Shown here in pieces: positions 1 through 8,443 of a stretch of DNA of 59,719 nucleotides (position 1 is its first letter; each line of letters opens with the position of its first letter). Both the position numbers and the translations under genes were made by a program. This DNA comes from Halorubrum kocurii JCM 14978. GTDB lineage: Archaea; Halobacteriota; Halobacteria; Halobacteriales; Haloferacaceae. The DNA lies in the NCBI RefSeq assembly GCF_000337355.1, contig NZ_AOJH01000047.1, forward strand, positions 1-59,719, in the 5' to 3' direction. The notes under the pieces are model-generated. The model ran no database searches, was not told the DNA's origin, and saw only the letters and a program-made list of their open reading frames with translations.

Positions 1-3
1 CAG

Positions 4-22
4 AGATGTGTATAAGAGACAG
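4..22 (+). other. Nextera transposase mosaic-end adapter (artefact)
   Basis: The 19 bases agatgtgtataagagacag are exactly the Tn5/Nextera mosaic end used in library preparation. They stand at the extreme left of the window and abut a coding sequence in mid-gene. This is untrimmed adapter at a contig end, not genomic DNA; bases 1-3 are probably adapter too. Confidence 0.95.
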
Positions 23-166
23 GTCGAGCACTCTGTCTCGGAGGTCCGGGTGAGCCTCTATCAGCGCGTCCAGCGCGTCGCCGACCGTGTCGCCCGGCTC
101 CGCCGCCACGTCGATCTCGCGTCCGCCGGCGATCTCCGCGAGGTCGGCGAACAGCTTCCACTCCAT
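23..166 (-). CDS. samp1: SAMP1-type small archaeal ubiquitin-like modifier (MoaD/ThiS fold), 3' truncated
   Basis: The first 48 codons of a beta-grasp ubiquitin-like protein, beginning MEWKLFADLAEIAGG and continuing DTVGDALDALIEAHPDLRDRV. This closely resembles Haloferax SAMP1, which is conjugated to lysines (sampylation) through the E1-like enzyme UbaA and also takes part in molybdopterin sulfur transfer. The C-terminal half, including the expected diglycine tail, is missing because the sequence runs into sequencing adapter. The truncation is technical, not a pseudogene. No partner genes lie nearby. Confidence 0.85.
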
Positions 167-189
167 ACGCGGATCCCCGCGCGGGCGAC

Positions 190-1509
190 TCAAGAGCGTT
201 GCGCCCGGTCGGCGTCGTCGCTGTCGTTGGATGCGTCGCTGTCGTCCGCGTCGGGATCCTCCTCGTCGTCTCCGTCCGAAGGCGTCGATCCCGCCGCCGC
301 GGCCGCCTCGAACCGGCGGATCGCGTCCGGGCGGCCGACGAGGTACACGAGGTCGCCGGCCTCGAACGTGTACGCGCGCCGGGGGATCGGCTGGACGGAG
401 CCCTTCTTCGGGCGGACCGCGGCGACGACGGTACCCGCCTCTCCGACGGTGCTGCCAGCGAGGTCGCTCCCCGCCCCAACGGTGACGGACGCCATCGTCT
501 CGTCCGCGGTGCGCAGCAGGGAGGCGAACTCGCGGTCCGCCTGCGGCTCCGCGGGGAGCGTCACCAGCCGGTACCCGCCCTCCCCGACCAGCCGCTCGGC
601 GTCCGACTCATCGAGCGCGACGGTGACGGCGTCGTCCGCGATCCCACGGAGCTCGCCGGTCGCGACCCGTTTCGGCTCCGGGTCGTCCCGCCACAGCTGG
701 ACCGTGTCGCCGGCGGTCGCGTTGTTCGGCGGGTCCGTCGCCACCGCGACCGCCGCCGACCCCGGCGCGAGCGTCGGTCCGAGCCCGGCGGCGCGGGAGC
801 CGACCGCGAAGTACTCGACCGTCCCCTCCGCGTCGAGGTCGACGTCGACGTAGCCGACGCCGTACTCATCTTTGAGCCGGGCGACGAGCCGCTCGCGGAG
901 GTCCTCCTCCGAGAGCTTTCGCGCGAAGAGGAGCGTCGTCTCGGCGAGCTCCTCCTTCTTGTCCGGCGAGACGGGGTCGTATGTGTCCATGTCGCCGATC
1001 GCGTCGGCAGACGGGAGCGTCACCGCCGTGAACCGGCCCACCACGCGAACGACGCCGCTCAGCTCGCCTTCGAGCTGCTTGGCGCCGGTGAGCGCGAACA
1101 CGTCGACCGCGAGCCTGTCGCCCGCGTACCGGCCGATCGGTGCCATCACCGCCGCCACGCCGAGGGAGACGAGGTTGAAGAACACGCTCTCGGGCGCTAA
1201 CAGCGCCGGGTTGTCGCCGACCGCGACCGCGCCCAGCGAGGTCGTGTTGAGGTACAGCGCGACGACGGCGACCCCGAGCAGGCCCGTCACCCCGTCGGGG
1301 ATCTCCGTGCGGAAGTACCAGCGGTACGCCAGCGACGCGCTTCCCGCGACGAGCACGGCGAGGACGGCGAACGTGGTGAGGGTGACCGCCGCCTGCCGGG
1401 GTCGGGCGAACCCGACGTCGACGGCGGCGACGACGGCAGTGACGGCGGCGGCGTCCGCACCCGCCCCGCCGACCTCCGCGACGACGACCGCGGCGGTCGC
1501 GAGCGTCAC
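190..1509 (-). CDS. Membrane protein with C-terminal RCK_C (TrkA-C) domain
   Basis: A 439-residue protein read from a GTG whose GTGA overlaps the stop of the upstream gene, so the two are translationally coupled. The N-terminal ~130 residues hold several hydrophobic segments. A soluble region follows, and a RCK_C/TrkA-C-like domain (about residues 330-415, ending in a YLVGRPDAIRRFE motif) is followed by a low-complexity Asp/Ser tail. RCK_C domains bind small ligands that gate cation channels and transporters. I see no pore selectivity filter and no Rossmann RCK_N glycine motif, so it may be a regulatory or atypical transport subunit acting with its partner at 1506-2768. A longer upstream start was rejected because it would run far into the neighbour. 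Confidence 0.7.
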   Translation of the reverse strand: MTLATAAVVVAEVGGAGADAAAVTAVVAAVDVGFARPRQAAVTLTTFAVLAVLVAGSASLAYRWYFRTEIPDGVTGLLGVAVVALYLNTTSLGAVAVGDNPALLAPESVFFNLVSLGVAAVMAPIGRYAGDRLAVDVFALTGAKQLEGELSGVVRVVGRFTAVTLPSADAIGDMDTYDPVSPDKKEELAETTLLFARKLSEEDLRERLVARLKDEYGVGYVDVDLDAEGTVEYFAVGSRAAGLGPTLAPGSAAVAVATDPPNNATAGDTVQLWRDDPEPKRVATGELRGIADDAVTVALDESDAERLVGEGGYRLVTLPAEPQADREFASLLRTADETMASVTVGAGSDLAGSTVGEAGTVVAAVRPKKGSVQPIPRRAYTFEAGDLVYLVGRPDAIRRFEAAAAAGSTPSDGDDEEDPDADDSDASNDSDDADRAQRS

Positions 1510-2768
1510 GCGGCCACCTCCTCGAACCGATCGAGCGCGTCTCGGCTCCCGACGACGAACAGCTCGTCGCCCGCCGAGAGCGGCTGTGACCCGCTCGGCG
1601 CGATCGTCCACGACTCGTGACGCGCCGCGAGGACAGCCACGTCGTACGCCTCTCGGACCTCGACCTCGCCGATGGTGTGGCCGTCCAGCGGTCCGCCCGC
1701 GACGACCGAGACCCTCCGGAACCGCTTGCCAGTCCGCCGCAACAGCGCCGTGAGCTCGTACTCTCGGCGGGTGCCCCGCGACAGCACCAGCACGCGCCCC
1801 CGGTCGGCGCGCAGCAGCGCCGTCGCCTCGGAGCGATCGACGGCGACCGTCACCCGGCCCTCGCCGCCGGTCGTCGTCGGCGCGGTCGCCGCCGGGGGAG
1901 CGGCGACGGCCTCCTCTCCGCCGTCAGTCCGGAGGTCGTCGGCGGCGCCCTCGTCGACGGTCGAGTCGGGGATCGGTGCGGCGCCCGCGCCGGGCTCCGC
2001 CTTTCCGCTCGACCGGGCCGCGAGCACCGCCCCCTCCACGTCGTGGTCAGGGGTGACCACGCGAACGAGGTCGCCCCGGGCGAGGCCGGTCGGCACGAGC
2101 GCCGACAGCGACACCGCGCGCCTCCCGGCCGGGACCCGCTTCGAGAGCGCGCCGGTGGGGGGTGCGGCCGCCACGGTCGCGCGCGCCTGCTCGTCGATGC
2201 GGACCGACACGTCGGCAAGATCGAGCTCGGTCCGTAGCCGCTCCCCGAACCGCTCTTCGAGCTCCGCGAGCGGGAGGTGAGCCGGGAACGTCCAGTCGCC
2301 GTCGAGGATCGCCCGGCGGGTCTCGGCCGGTAGCGGCGGGTACCCCTCCATGTCGCTCACCTCGCCGGTCACCTCCACGGAGACCCGCCCCCGACCGCCG
2401 ACGAGCTCGATCACGTCGGTCGAGAGCGTCCGGTCGCGGAGCTGTCTGAGCGAGATCCGCTTGGGGACGCTGGCGCCGAGGCGGTCCCCCTGCGCGTGGG
2501 CGTACATCGAGAGCATCAACACCACGACGATCGCCGTGAGGACCGCCGGCGCGCGCTCCGACGACCGGATCGTCTCGTCGTTGAGCGCGAGCAGTCCGCC
2601 GTTTATGCCGGCGATCGCGAGCGACAACACGACCACCCCGAGCCCCGGGATCGTCACGTCGGTGACGTACTTGAACACGAACCCGAGGACCCCGGCCACC
2701 AGTGCGGGGACGATCCCGGTGATGACGCCGAGGTAGATCCCGAAGACGATCTCGACCGGCAGTGACAT
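1506..2768 (-). CDS. Membrane protein with C-terminal RCK_C (TrkA-C) domain
   Basis: 420 residues. Three predicted membrane segments (about 8-30, 42-62, 74-92) are followed by a long cytoplasmic part that includes a variable Ala/Pro-rich linker. The last 70 residues form a RCK_C/TrkA-C domain containing GGPLDGHTIGEVEVREAYDV and FVVGSRDALDRFEE. It is the first gene of a two-gene operon with 190-1509. The TATA-like TTTAAA at 2791-2796 lies 26 bases upstream of the ATG. The role is probably ligand-gated cation (K+) transport or its control; this is inferred from the domain only. The pair looks like an ancient duplication that has diverged. Confidence 0.7.
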   Translation of the reverse strand: MSLPVEIVFGIYLGVITGIVPALVAGVLGFVFKYVTDVTIPGLGVVVLSLAIAGINGGLLALNDETIRSSERAPAVLTAIVVVLMLSMYAHAQGDRLGASVPKRISLRQLRDRTLSTDVIELVGGRGRVSVEVTGEVSDMEGYPPLPAETRRAILDGDWTFPAHLPLAELEERFGERLRTELDLADVSVRIDEQARATVAAAPPTGALSKRVPAGRRAVSLSALVPTGLARGDLVRVVTPDHDVEGAVLAARSSGKAEPGAGAAPIPDSTVDEGAADDLRTDGGEEAVAAPPAATAPTTTGGEGRVTVAVDRSEATALLRADRGRVLVLSRGTRREYELTALLRRTGKRFRRVSVVAGGPLDGHTIGEVEVREAYDVAVLAARHESWTIAPSGSQPLSAGDELFVVGSRDALDRFEEVAA

Positions 2769-2790
2769 ACGCCCCTCACTCGGCGGCGGG

Positions 2791-2796
2791 TTTAAA
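2791..2796 (-). promoter_or_regulatory. TATA box for the RCK_C gene pair
   Basis: TTTAAA is centred about 26 bases upstream of the ATG at 2768, the spacing expected for a leaderless haloarchaeal transcript. Confidence 0.6.
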
Positions 2797-2871
2797 CCTG
2801 TGTCGGCGTTGGGAGCGACCCGAAGCGTCTGTCAATCCCTCTCAGGGGCGTCGTCGACGTCGCTCGCGGGG

Positions 2872-2877
2872 TTTAAG
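2872..2877 (+). promoter_or_regulatory. TATA box for the K+ channel gene
   Basis: TTTAAG lies about 26 bases before the ATG at 2901. This and the opposite TATA at 2791-2796 form a divergent promoter region of about 130 bases. Confidence 0.6.
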
Positions 2878-2900
2878 TTCGCCGTCGGCGACCACCTCGC

Positions 2901-4100
2901 ATGGAGTTGACCCGCGATTGGGTGACCGTCAGAGCATCCATTCTCCTGACGTTCGCGGTCGCGGTGCTGTCGATACTCGCCGGGCTCGCCCAGATCGGCG
3001 GGCTCGGGGTCGACGGCCCGCTCTCCCCGTACGTGCCCGTGGTCGTCCGACAGACCGTCGGGTTCACCGGGACGATCACGGGGTTCGCGATGTTCGGAAG
3101 CGGCTTCGCGCTGCGGAACGGCTACCGCGTCGGCTGGTACTCCACGGCGATACTGCTCCCGCTAACCGCCCTCCAAGGCCTGATGCAGGCCTCGGTGTTG
3201 TCGTTCCCGTTGGTGGCGCTGTCGTTCGTGTCGATGCCCGCGCTGGCGTACAACCGCGGGCGGTTCGACAGGAACTTCTCGCCGTCGCCGACCCAACTCG
3301 CGGCGGGCGCCGCGCTCGTGACCGCGGTCTCGTACGGGACGGTCGGGACGTACGCGCTCCGCGACCGGTTCAACGGGGTCGAGACCATCGTCGACGCGTT
3401 CTACTTCACCGTCGTCACCGCCTCCACGGTCGGCTACGGGGACGTGACCCCGGAGACCGGTTCGGCCGCCGACATCGCGCAGCTGTTCGTGCTCTCCTCG
3501 CTCGTCATGAACGTCGCCGCGTTCGCGGTGGCGCTCGGTGTCCTCCTCACCCCGGCCATCGAGGCGCAGCTCTCCAAGGCACTCGGAAAAATGACCGACA
3601 GACAGATAGACCTCCTCGACGACCACGTCCTCGTGCTCGGCTACGGGGACCTGACGGAACCGATTCTCGAAGAGCTCGACGCCCGGGACGGCACCGAGTA
3701 CGCCGTCGTGACGACCGACCAGACCGCCGCCCAGCGGCTCTCCGACCACGAGGTGCCGGTGCTCGTCGCCGATCCCAGCGACGTCGAGCCGCTCGAACGA
3801 GTCAACCTCGAGGGCGCCCGCGCGGTCGTCGTCGCGACCGAGGACGACGCGCGCGACGCGCTCGCAATCCTCACCGCCAGACAGCTCAACCCCGACGTGC
3901 GCATCGTCGCCGCGGTGACTCAGCGGGAGAACATCAACAAGCTCCGTCGGGCCGGCGCAGACCAGGTCATCTCGCCCACGACGCTCGGCGGTCACATCCT
4001 CATCGACTGCGCGTTCGGCGCGGACAGCGGCGACGCGACGACCAACCTCCTCGGCGACGCCATCGACGACGTGGAGGACCTCGACGACCCGGCCGACTGA
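2901..4100 (+). CDS. Two-pore-segment K+ channel with RCK_N (TrkA-N) NAD-binding domain
   Basis: 399 residues. There are four or more hydrophobic segments in residues 10-120, then a pore module with the K+ selectivity filter TVGYGD at residues 176-181 and a following helix (190-220). A cytoplasmic RCK_N Rossmann domain begins at HVLVLGYGD (about 242-250). The typical VIC-family layout is pore plus RCK gating domain. The protein ends soon after RCK_N without a clear RCK_C domain. The divergent neighbours at 190-2768 carry RCK_C without RCK_N, so complementary assembly is conceivable but speculative. It probably mediates K+ flux, important for a salt-in halophile. Confidence 0.85.
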   Translation: MELTRDWVTVRASILLTFAVAVLSILAGLAQIGGLGVDGPLSPYVPVVVRQTVGFTGTITGFAMFGSGFALRNGYRVGWYSTAILLPLTALQGLMQASVLSFPLVALSFVSMPALAYNRGRFDRNFSPSPTQLAAGAALVTAVSYGTVGTYALRDRFNGVETIVDAFYFTVVTASTVGYGDVTPETGSAADIAQLFVLSSLVMNVAAFAVALGVLLTPAIEAQLSKALGKMTDRQIDLLDDHVLVLGYGDLTEPILEELDARDGTEYAVVTTDQTAAQRLSDHEVPVLVADPSDVEPLERVNLEGARAVVVATEDDARDALAILTARQLNPDVRIVAAVTQRENINKLRRAGADQVISPTTLGGHILIDCAFGADSGDATTNLLGDAIDDVEDLDDPAD

Positions 4101-4127
4101 GAGCGAGTCCCGTTCTCCGTCGTCGCT

Positions 4128-4763
4128 TCAGCGGCTCTGACGCCCCTTCGTCTGCCGGTAGTCCCGACTCAACACGTTCTCGCGCATGTGTTCCCGGAAC
4201 GCGTCGGCCTCGGCGTCCGTCATCTCAGTCGGATCTTTCATCGGTACCAGCTCGAAGCCGCGACCGCGGATCGTCGTCGCGTGCTCGGCGTCGAGGTCGA
4301 AGGAGTCCGGCCGCCGGGTGGTGTACTCGATCGCGAGCTCGCGGAGCGGTCGCTCGCCCACGGGTACGATGATCTGCGGGTTTATCATCCGGATCTCGGC
4401 GTTGAGGAACGGCTCGCACGTCTCGACCTCGCGATCGGTCGGCTCGCGGTCGGGGTGCCGACAGCGCGTCAGGTTCGTGAAAAAGACGTTCTGCACGTCG
4501 GGCTCCGTCGCGTCCGGCGCCGACCGGACGAACCCGAGGTCGGCGAAGATCGACTGCACCCGCTCGCCGGCGCCCGCGCCGGTGAAGGGGACGCCGTTGG
4601 CCTCGGCGGCCGCGCTCGGTCGGGTGCCGACCACGAGGAACTCGCCGCCCACGTCGCCGTAGCCGTGAACGACGCGGTCGCGGGGGCCGCACAGCTCGGG
4701 ACAGTTCTCACACTCCGTATCCATCCCGAACGGGTTTCGAAACTCTGTCTGGTTCGCGTCCAC
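4128..4763 (-). CDS. Uracil-DNA glycosylase family protein (Fe-S, family 4/5-like)
   Basis: 211 residues. The N-terminal CENCPELC is a cysteine pattern as in Fe-S-containing thermostable family 4/5 uracil-DNA glycosylases, with further cysteines near TRCRHPDRE and VETCEPF. The segment FLVVGTRPSAAAEANGVPF matches the family's uracil/phosphate-binding region (usual GxxPGxxED), although here the acidic residues are replaced. The normal role is removal of uracil from deaminated cytosine. The altered first motif makes a divergent substrate possible. A TATA-like GTTTAC at 4788-4793 lies 27 bases upstream. Convergent with the K+ channel gene. Confidence 0.75.
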   Translation of the reverse strand: MDANQTEFRNPFGMDTECENCPELCGPRDRVVHGYGDVGGEFLVVGTRPSAAAEANGVPFTGAGAGERVQSIFADLGFVRSAPDATEPDVQNVFFTNLTRCRHPDREPTDREVETCEPFLNAEIRMINPQIIVPVGERPLRELAIEYTTRRPDSFDLDAEHATTIRGRGFELVPMKDPTEMTDAEADAFREHMRENVLSRDYRQTKGRQSR

Positions 4764-4841
4764 GGCCTCACTGCGTTCCGCGGGCTGGTAAACGCTCCGC
4801 TGACCGGGTCGGGGAGCGTCGAGAACGGACCGGTGAGACCG

Positions 4842-5069
4842 TCAGTTCAGCGCGTAGGTGTCGCCGTCGCAGTCGACCATGTCCTCCTTCCGGAGGGTCT
4901 TCAGGATGCTGTACAGCGAGAGCTTCTTCATCCCCAGCGAGTCGCCCATCTCCGAGACGGTCGCGTCGCCGTTCGTCGTCAGGTACAGGTACACGAGCTT
5001 CGCGCGGGGAGACTGCAGCTCCGGCGGCAGTGCCGGCGCCGCGGTGCGTGCGGTCTCTGTCTCTAACAT
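4842..5069 (-). CDS. Small winged-helix (TrmB/MarR-like) transcriptional regulator
   Basis: 75 residues from ATG 5069. Residues about 18-70 form a winged helix: SPRAKLVYLYL, SEMGDSLGMKKLSLYSILKT and VDCDGDTYALN. A longer form starting at 5114 was rejected because an AT-rich TATA (GTTTATTATC, 5093-5102) lies inside it, 29 bases upstream of 5069, which fits a leaderless transcript from 5069. It has no sensor domain. It lies just downstream of and on the same strand as sdhA, but has its own promoter, so a link to succinate dehydrogenase is unproven. Confidence 0.75.
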   Translation of the reverse strand: MLETETARTAAPALPPELQSPRAKLVYLYLTTNGDATVSEMGDSLGMKKLSLYSILKTLRKEDMVDCDGDTYALN

Positions 5070-5092
5070 CTTGTCTGAGACATAGAGTTCGA

Positions 5093-5102
5093 CGATAATA
5101 AA
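5093..5102 (-). promoter_or_regulatory. TATA box of the small winged-helix regulator
   Basis: GTTTATTATC is centred 29 bases upstream of the ATG at 5069. It decides between the two possible starts of this gene. Confidence 0.65.
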
Positions 5103-5291
5103 CCCCCCATTCAACGATCGTCGAAATCACTCGAACAGCCGGTAGCGGGGCGAACACGCCCGATACGCGTCAACTATTGGGTCGAATCGGTGAGCCCACC
5201 GCCGCCGTCCCCGGCCGATCCGCATCGGCTTTCGACCGACGACGGATAGGAAATCGTGAACGATCCGGATCGATCGTCGGCGACTCGCCGC

Positions 5292-7121
5292 TTAGTACGA
5301 CCGGCTCTTCGGCTCGTACGTCTTGTCTTCGCCTTCGAGGATCGTCGGCTTGTACCACAGTTCGGGCTCGCCGTCGTTCCAGGAGACGAGCGTGTGTTTC
5401 AGCCACTCCCCGTCTTTCCGCTCCTGGTGCTCCTTCCGCCAGTGGGCGCCGCGGAACTCCTTGCGCGCGAGCGCGCCCATCGTGAGCGCCTCCGCGATGT
5501 CGAGGATGTTCCGGGTCTCCATCGTGTGGATGAGGTCGGTGTTGAACGTCCGGGACGGGTCCGAGACGGCCACGTCCTTGTACGCCTCTCGCGCCTCGCG
5601 GAGGTCGCCGAGCGTCTCCTCGAGCCGGCCCTCCTCGCGGAACACATTGACGTTATCGGTCATCGTCTGCTGGACCCTCGAGCGGATCTCCGCGTGGTTC
5701 CGGCCCTTCCGCGAGAGCAGTTCCTCGACGCGGGCCTTCGCGCGCTCGACCTCGGCTTCGAGCACCCCGTCGGGGTCCGTCGCCACCGCGCCGCCGTCGG
5801 CCGCCGCGGGGCCCTGTCCGCCGGCCTCGCCGACCTCGACCTCGAACTCGTAGTCGGCGGGCTCCCAGTCTCCCGCTTTACCGGTCGTGATCTCCGCTTC
5901 GCCCATCTCCTCGCCGGCCGCGTGGCGCCCGGCGCGCTTGCCGAAGACAATGAGCTCCGGAAGCGCGTTGCCGCCGAGGCGGTTCGCCCCGTGGACCGAC
6001 GCGCAGGCACACTCGCCGGCCGCGTAGAGACCGCCGATGGCGGTCTCGCCGAACTCGTTCGTCTCGATGCCGCCCATGGCGTAATGTTGGCCGGGCTTGA
6101 CCGGCATCGGTTCGGTGAGCCCGTCGGCGCCCTCGAAGTCCTCCGCGAGGTGGAGGATGTTCTCAAGCCGGTCGAGGATGCGCTCCTCGCCGAGGTGACG
6201 CATGTCGAGGTGGACGTACTCGTCCTCGATGCCGCGCCCCTCGTTGACCTCGGTCAGCTCGGCCCGGGAGACCACGTCGCGGGAGGCGAGCTCGCCGTCG
6301 TTGTTCGCGTAGCCGTGCTCGAACATGAAGCGCTCTCCCTCCTTGTTGTAGAGGATACCCCCCTCGCCGCGGACCCCCTCGGAGATGAGCACGCCCGTCG
6401 ACGGCAGCGTCGTCGGGTGGAACTGGATGAACTCCATGTCCTCCATCGGGACGCCGGCGCGGTACGCCATCGCGACGCCGTCGCCGGTGTTCGCGACCGC
6501 GTTCGTGGTGTGATCGAACACCTGTCCCATCCCGCCGGTCGCGAGAATGACGCCGTTCTCGGCGCGGAAGCCGCTTATCTCGCCGCTCTGAATGTCGTAG
6601 GCGACGACGCCGTGACAGGTCCGGTCGGCGGGGTCCTCCTCGTCGGTGACGGCGAGCTCCATCACGTGCCACTCGTCGTACACCGTGATTCCGCGTTTGA
6701 CCACCTGCTCGTACATCGTGTGGAGCATCTGGTGGCCGGTCTCCGCGCCGGCGTACGTGGTGCGCGGGAACGACAGCCCGCCGAACGGCCGCTGAGAGAC
6801 GCGCCCGTCGTCCTCGCGGGAGAACGGCATCCCCCAGTGTTCGAGCTGGATGACCTCTTCCGGGCTCTCCTGACAGAGGGCCTCGACCGCCGGGGCGTCC
6901 CCGAGGTAGTCGGAGCCCTTCATCGTGTCGTAGGCGTGGTCCTGCCACGAGTCGGCGTCGCGAAGCGCCGCGTTGATCCCGCCCTCGGCCGCGCCCGTGT
7001 GCGATCGGACCGGGTGGAGCTTCGAGACGATGGCCACGTCGGCCCCCGCTTCCTGTGCCGCGATCGCCGCCCGGAGTCCCGCCCCCCCGGCGCCGACAAC
7101 GATAACGTCGTGTTCGTGCAT
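5292..7121 (-). CDS. sdhA: Succinate dehydrogenase flavoprotein subunit
   Basis: 609 residues, the usual size. The N-terminal FAD-binding motif VVGAGGAGLRAA is followed by RSHTGAAEGGINAA, which holds the histidine that covalently binds FAD. Further family motifs include QFHPTTL, EGVRGEGG, RHYAMGG-like QHYAMGGIETNEFGE, and GANRLGGNALPE. It oxidises succinate to fumarate in the TCA cycle and passes electrons to SdhB. It is the last gene of sdhCDBA, 52 bases after sdhB, the widest gap in the operon. Confidence 0.97.
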   Translation of the reverse strand: MHEHDVIVVGAGGAGLRAAIAAQEAGADVAIVSKLHPVRSHTGAAEGGINAALRDADSWQDHAYDTMKGSDYLGDAPAVEALCQESPEEVIQLEHWGMPFSREDDGRVSQRPFGGLSFPRTTYAGAETGHQMLHTMYEQVVKRGITVYDEWHVMELAVTDEEDPADRTCHGVVAYDIQSGEISGFRAENGVILATGGMGQVFDHTTNAVANTGDGVAMAYRAGVPMEDMEFIQFHPTTLPSTGVLISEGVRGEGGILYNKEGERFMFEHGYANNDGELASRDVVSRAELTEVNEGRGIEDEYVHLDMRHLGEERILDRLENILHLAEDFEGADGLTEPMPVKPGQHYAMGGIETNEFGETAIGGLYAAGECACASVHGANRLGGNALPELIVFGKRAGRHAAGEEMGEAEITTGKAGDWEPADYEFEVEVGEAGGQGPAAADGGAVATDPDGVLEAEVERAKARVEELLSRKGRNHAEIRSRVQQTMTDNVNVFREEGRLEETLGDLREAREAYKDVAVSDPSRTFNTDLIHTMETRNILDIAEALTMGALARKEFRGAHWRKEHQERKDGEWLKHTLVSWNDGEPELWYKPTILEGEDKTYEPKSRSY

Positions 7122-7173
7122 TGTTGTATGGTATCTCGTTAGGTTCGAAGTAACTTGAGCGTGTCCACCGTGC

Positions 7174-8064
7174 TCACCAGAACTTCAGGTTGTTCTTGAC
7201 TGCCTCGCGTTTCAGCTCCTGGATGTGCTCGGTGAGCGGGATGTCCTTCGGACACACCTCCGTACAGGAGAACTGCGTCTGACACCGCCAGACGCCGTGT
7301 TCCTGCTCGATGATCTCCAGTCGCTTCTGTTTCATGTCCTCGCCCTCGCGCTCGTCCATCGCGAACCGGTAGGCCTTGTTGATCGCGGCGGGGCCGAGGT
7401 ACTCGTTGTCGCCGGCGGCGATGTTACACGAGGACATACACGCACTACACCAGATACACCGAGTCGACATCTTGATCTTCTCGCGGTTCTCCCGCGTCTG
7501 GCGCTGCTCCTCCAGTTCGCCGTCGGGGTACTCGTTCGTCTGGAAGTACGGCTCGACGGCCTCCATCTGGTCGTAGAAGTGCTCTAAGTCGACGACGAGG
7601 TCCTTCCGCACCTCGGCGTGGGGAAGCGGCTCCACCCGAATCGGCTCTTCGAGGTCCGAGATCTGGGTCTTACACGCCAGCTTCTGGCCGCCGTTGACGA
7701 ACATCGCGTCGGACCCGCAGACCGCCTGTCTGCAGGAGTGCCGGAACGTGAGCGAGGAGTCGTACGTGTCCCGCGAGTACATCAGCGCGTCCAGGACGGT
7801 CATCCCCTTCGTGAACGGGACGTGGAACGTGTCGAACCGCGGCTCCTGTTTCCCCTCGATCTCGGGGTCGTATCGGAACACCTTCAGCTCGACCGTCTCC
7901 TCGTCGGCGGCGGCTTTCTCAGCCTCCTCCGCCTGACGGCGCGCGCGATCCTCGGCGGCGCGCCGTCGCTTCTCGTCTCGACGCTCGTCGCCTTTCGAAG
8001 GCGCCTCCGCCTCGGCGTCGGTGTCGCTCGATTCGTCCGTCTGTTTCGGTATCTGCGTACTCAT
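7174..8064 (-). CDS. sdhB: Succinate dehydrogenase iron-sulfur subunit
   Basis: 296 residues. The [2Fe-2S] motif CRQAVCGSDAMFVNGGQKLA-C has Asp in the third ligand position, as in E. coli SdhB, so it is not a defect. CIWCSACMSSCN and CQTQFSCTEVCP supply the [4Fe-4S] and [3Fe-4S] ligands. Before the core begins at about residue 57 (VELKVFRYDPE) there is an unusually charged, probably helical extension rich in Glu, Lys and Arg. The ATG sits 3 bases after sdhD, which supports this start. It transfers electrons from SdhA to the membrane quinone site. Confidence 0.97.
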   Translation of the reverse strand: MSTQIPKQTDESSDTDAEAEAPSKGDERRDEKRRRAAEDRARRQAEEAEKAAADEETVELKVFRYDPEIEGKQEPRFDTFHVPFTKGMTVLDALMYSRDTYDSSLTFRHSCRQAVCGSDAMFVNGGQKLACKTQISDLEEPIRVEPLPHAEVRKDLVVDLEHFYDQMEAVEPYFQTNEYPDGELEEQRQTRENREKIKMSTRCIWCSACMSSCNIAAGDNEYLGPAAINKAYRFAMDEREGEDMKQKRLEIIEQEHGVWRCQTQFSCTEVCPKDIPLTEHIQELKREAVKNNLKFW

Positions 8065-8067
8065 AGT

Positions 8068-8442
8068 TCAGAGAAGCGGGAAACCGCCCGCCCATGCGTT
8101 TGCCGTCCGAATCCCCTGGAACAGCAGCACGACGCTCGCGGCCACGAGCGACCACTTGACGACCGTGCGCTTGGTCCCGGTCAGCCCCTGGTTGACGAGC
8201 GCGTTGTACACGCCGTTGACCCCGTGGAACGTCGCGGTCACGAGGAACAGTACCATCAGCGAGTAGTAGCTCAGCTGCTCCATCCGCGCCGAGCTGGCCG
8301 CGAGCGTGACCTCGTCGGCGTGGTGGACGAAGTGAAGCAGGAAGAAGTGGAACGCCAGCACGACAAGCAGGAACGCCGCCGTGACGCGCTGGAGCAGCCA
8401 CATCCGCCCGCCAGACTCGAACGAGGAGTAGCGCTCCGCCAT
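8068..8442 (-). CDS. sdhD: Succinate dehydrogenase membrane anchor subunit
   Basis: 124 residues with three hydrophobic helices (about 15-35, 60-82, 98-115). Histidines at FHFFLLHFVHHADEV are candidate haem or quinone-site ligands. It starts one base after sdhC and precedes sdhB by 3 bases, so it is cotranslated. Together with SdhC it anchors the catalytic subunits and reduces menaquinone. Identity rests on operon position and membrane topology more than on strong motifs. Confidence 0.9.
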   Translation of the reverse strand: MAERYSSFESGGRMWLLQRVTAAFLLVVLAFHFFLLHFVHHADEVTLAASSARMEQLSYYSLMVLFLVTATFHGVNGVYNALVNQGLTGTKRTVVKWSLVAASVVLLFQGIRTANAWAGGFPLL

Positions 8443-8443
8443 G

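Noticed and set aside
5256-7142. 628-residue open frame on the plus strand opposite sdhA
   Set aside because: An antisense shadow of a high-GC gene; no start, promoter or domain of its own, and sdhA is certain.
7174-8064. Missing cysteine ligand in the SdhB [2Fe-2S] motif
   Set aside because: Asp at this position is normal in several SdhB proteins including E. coli.
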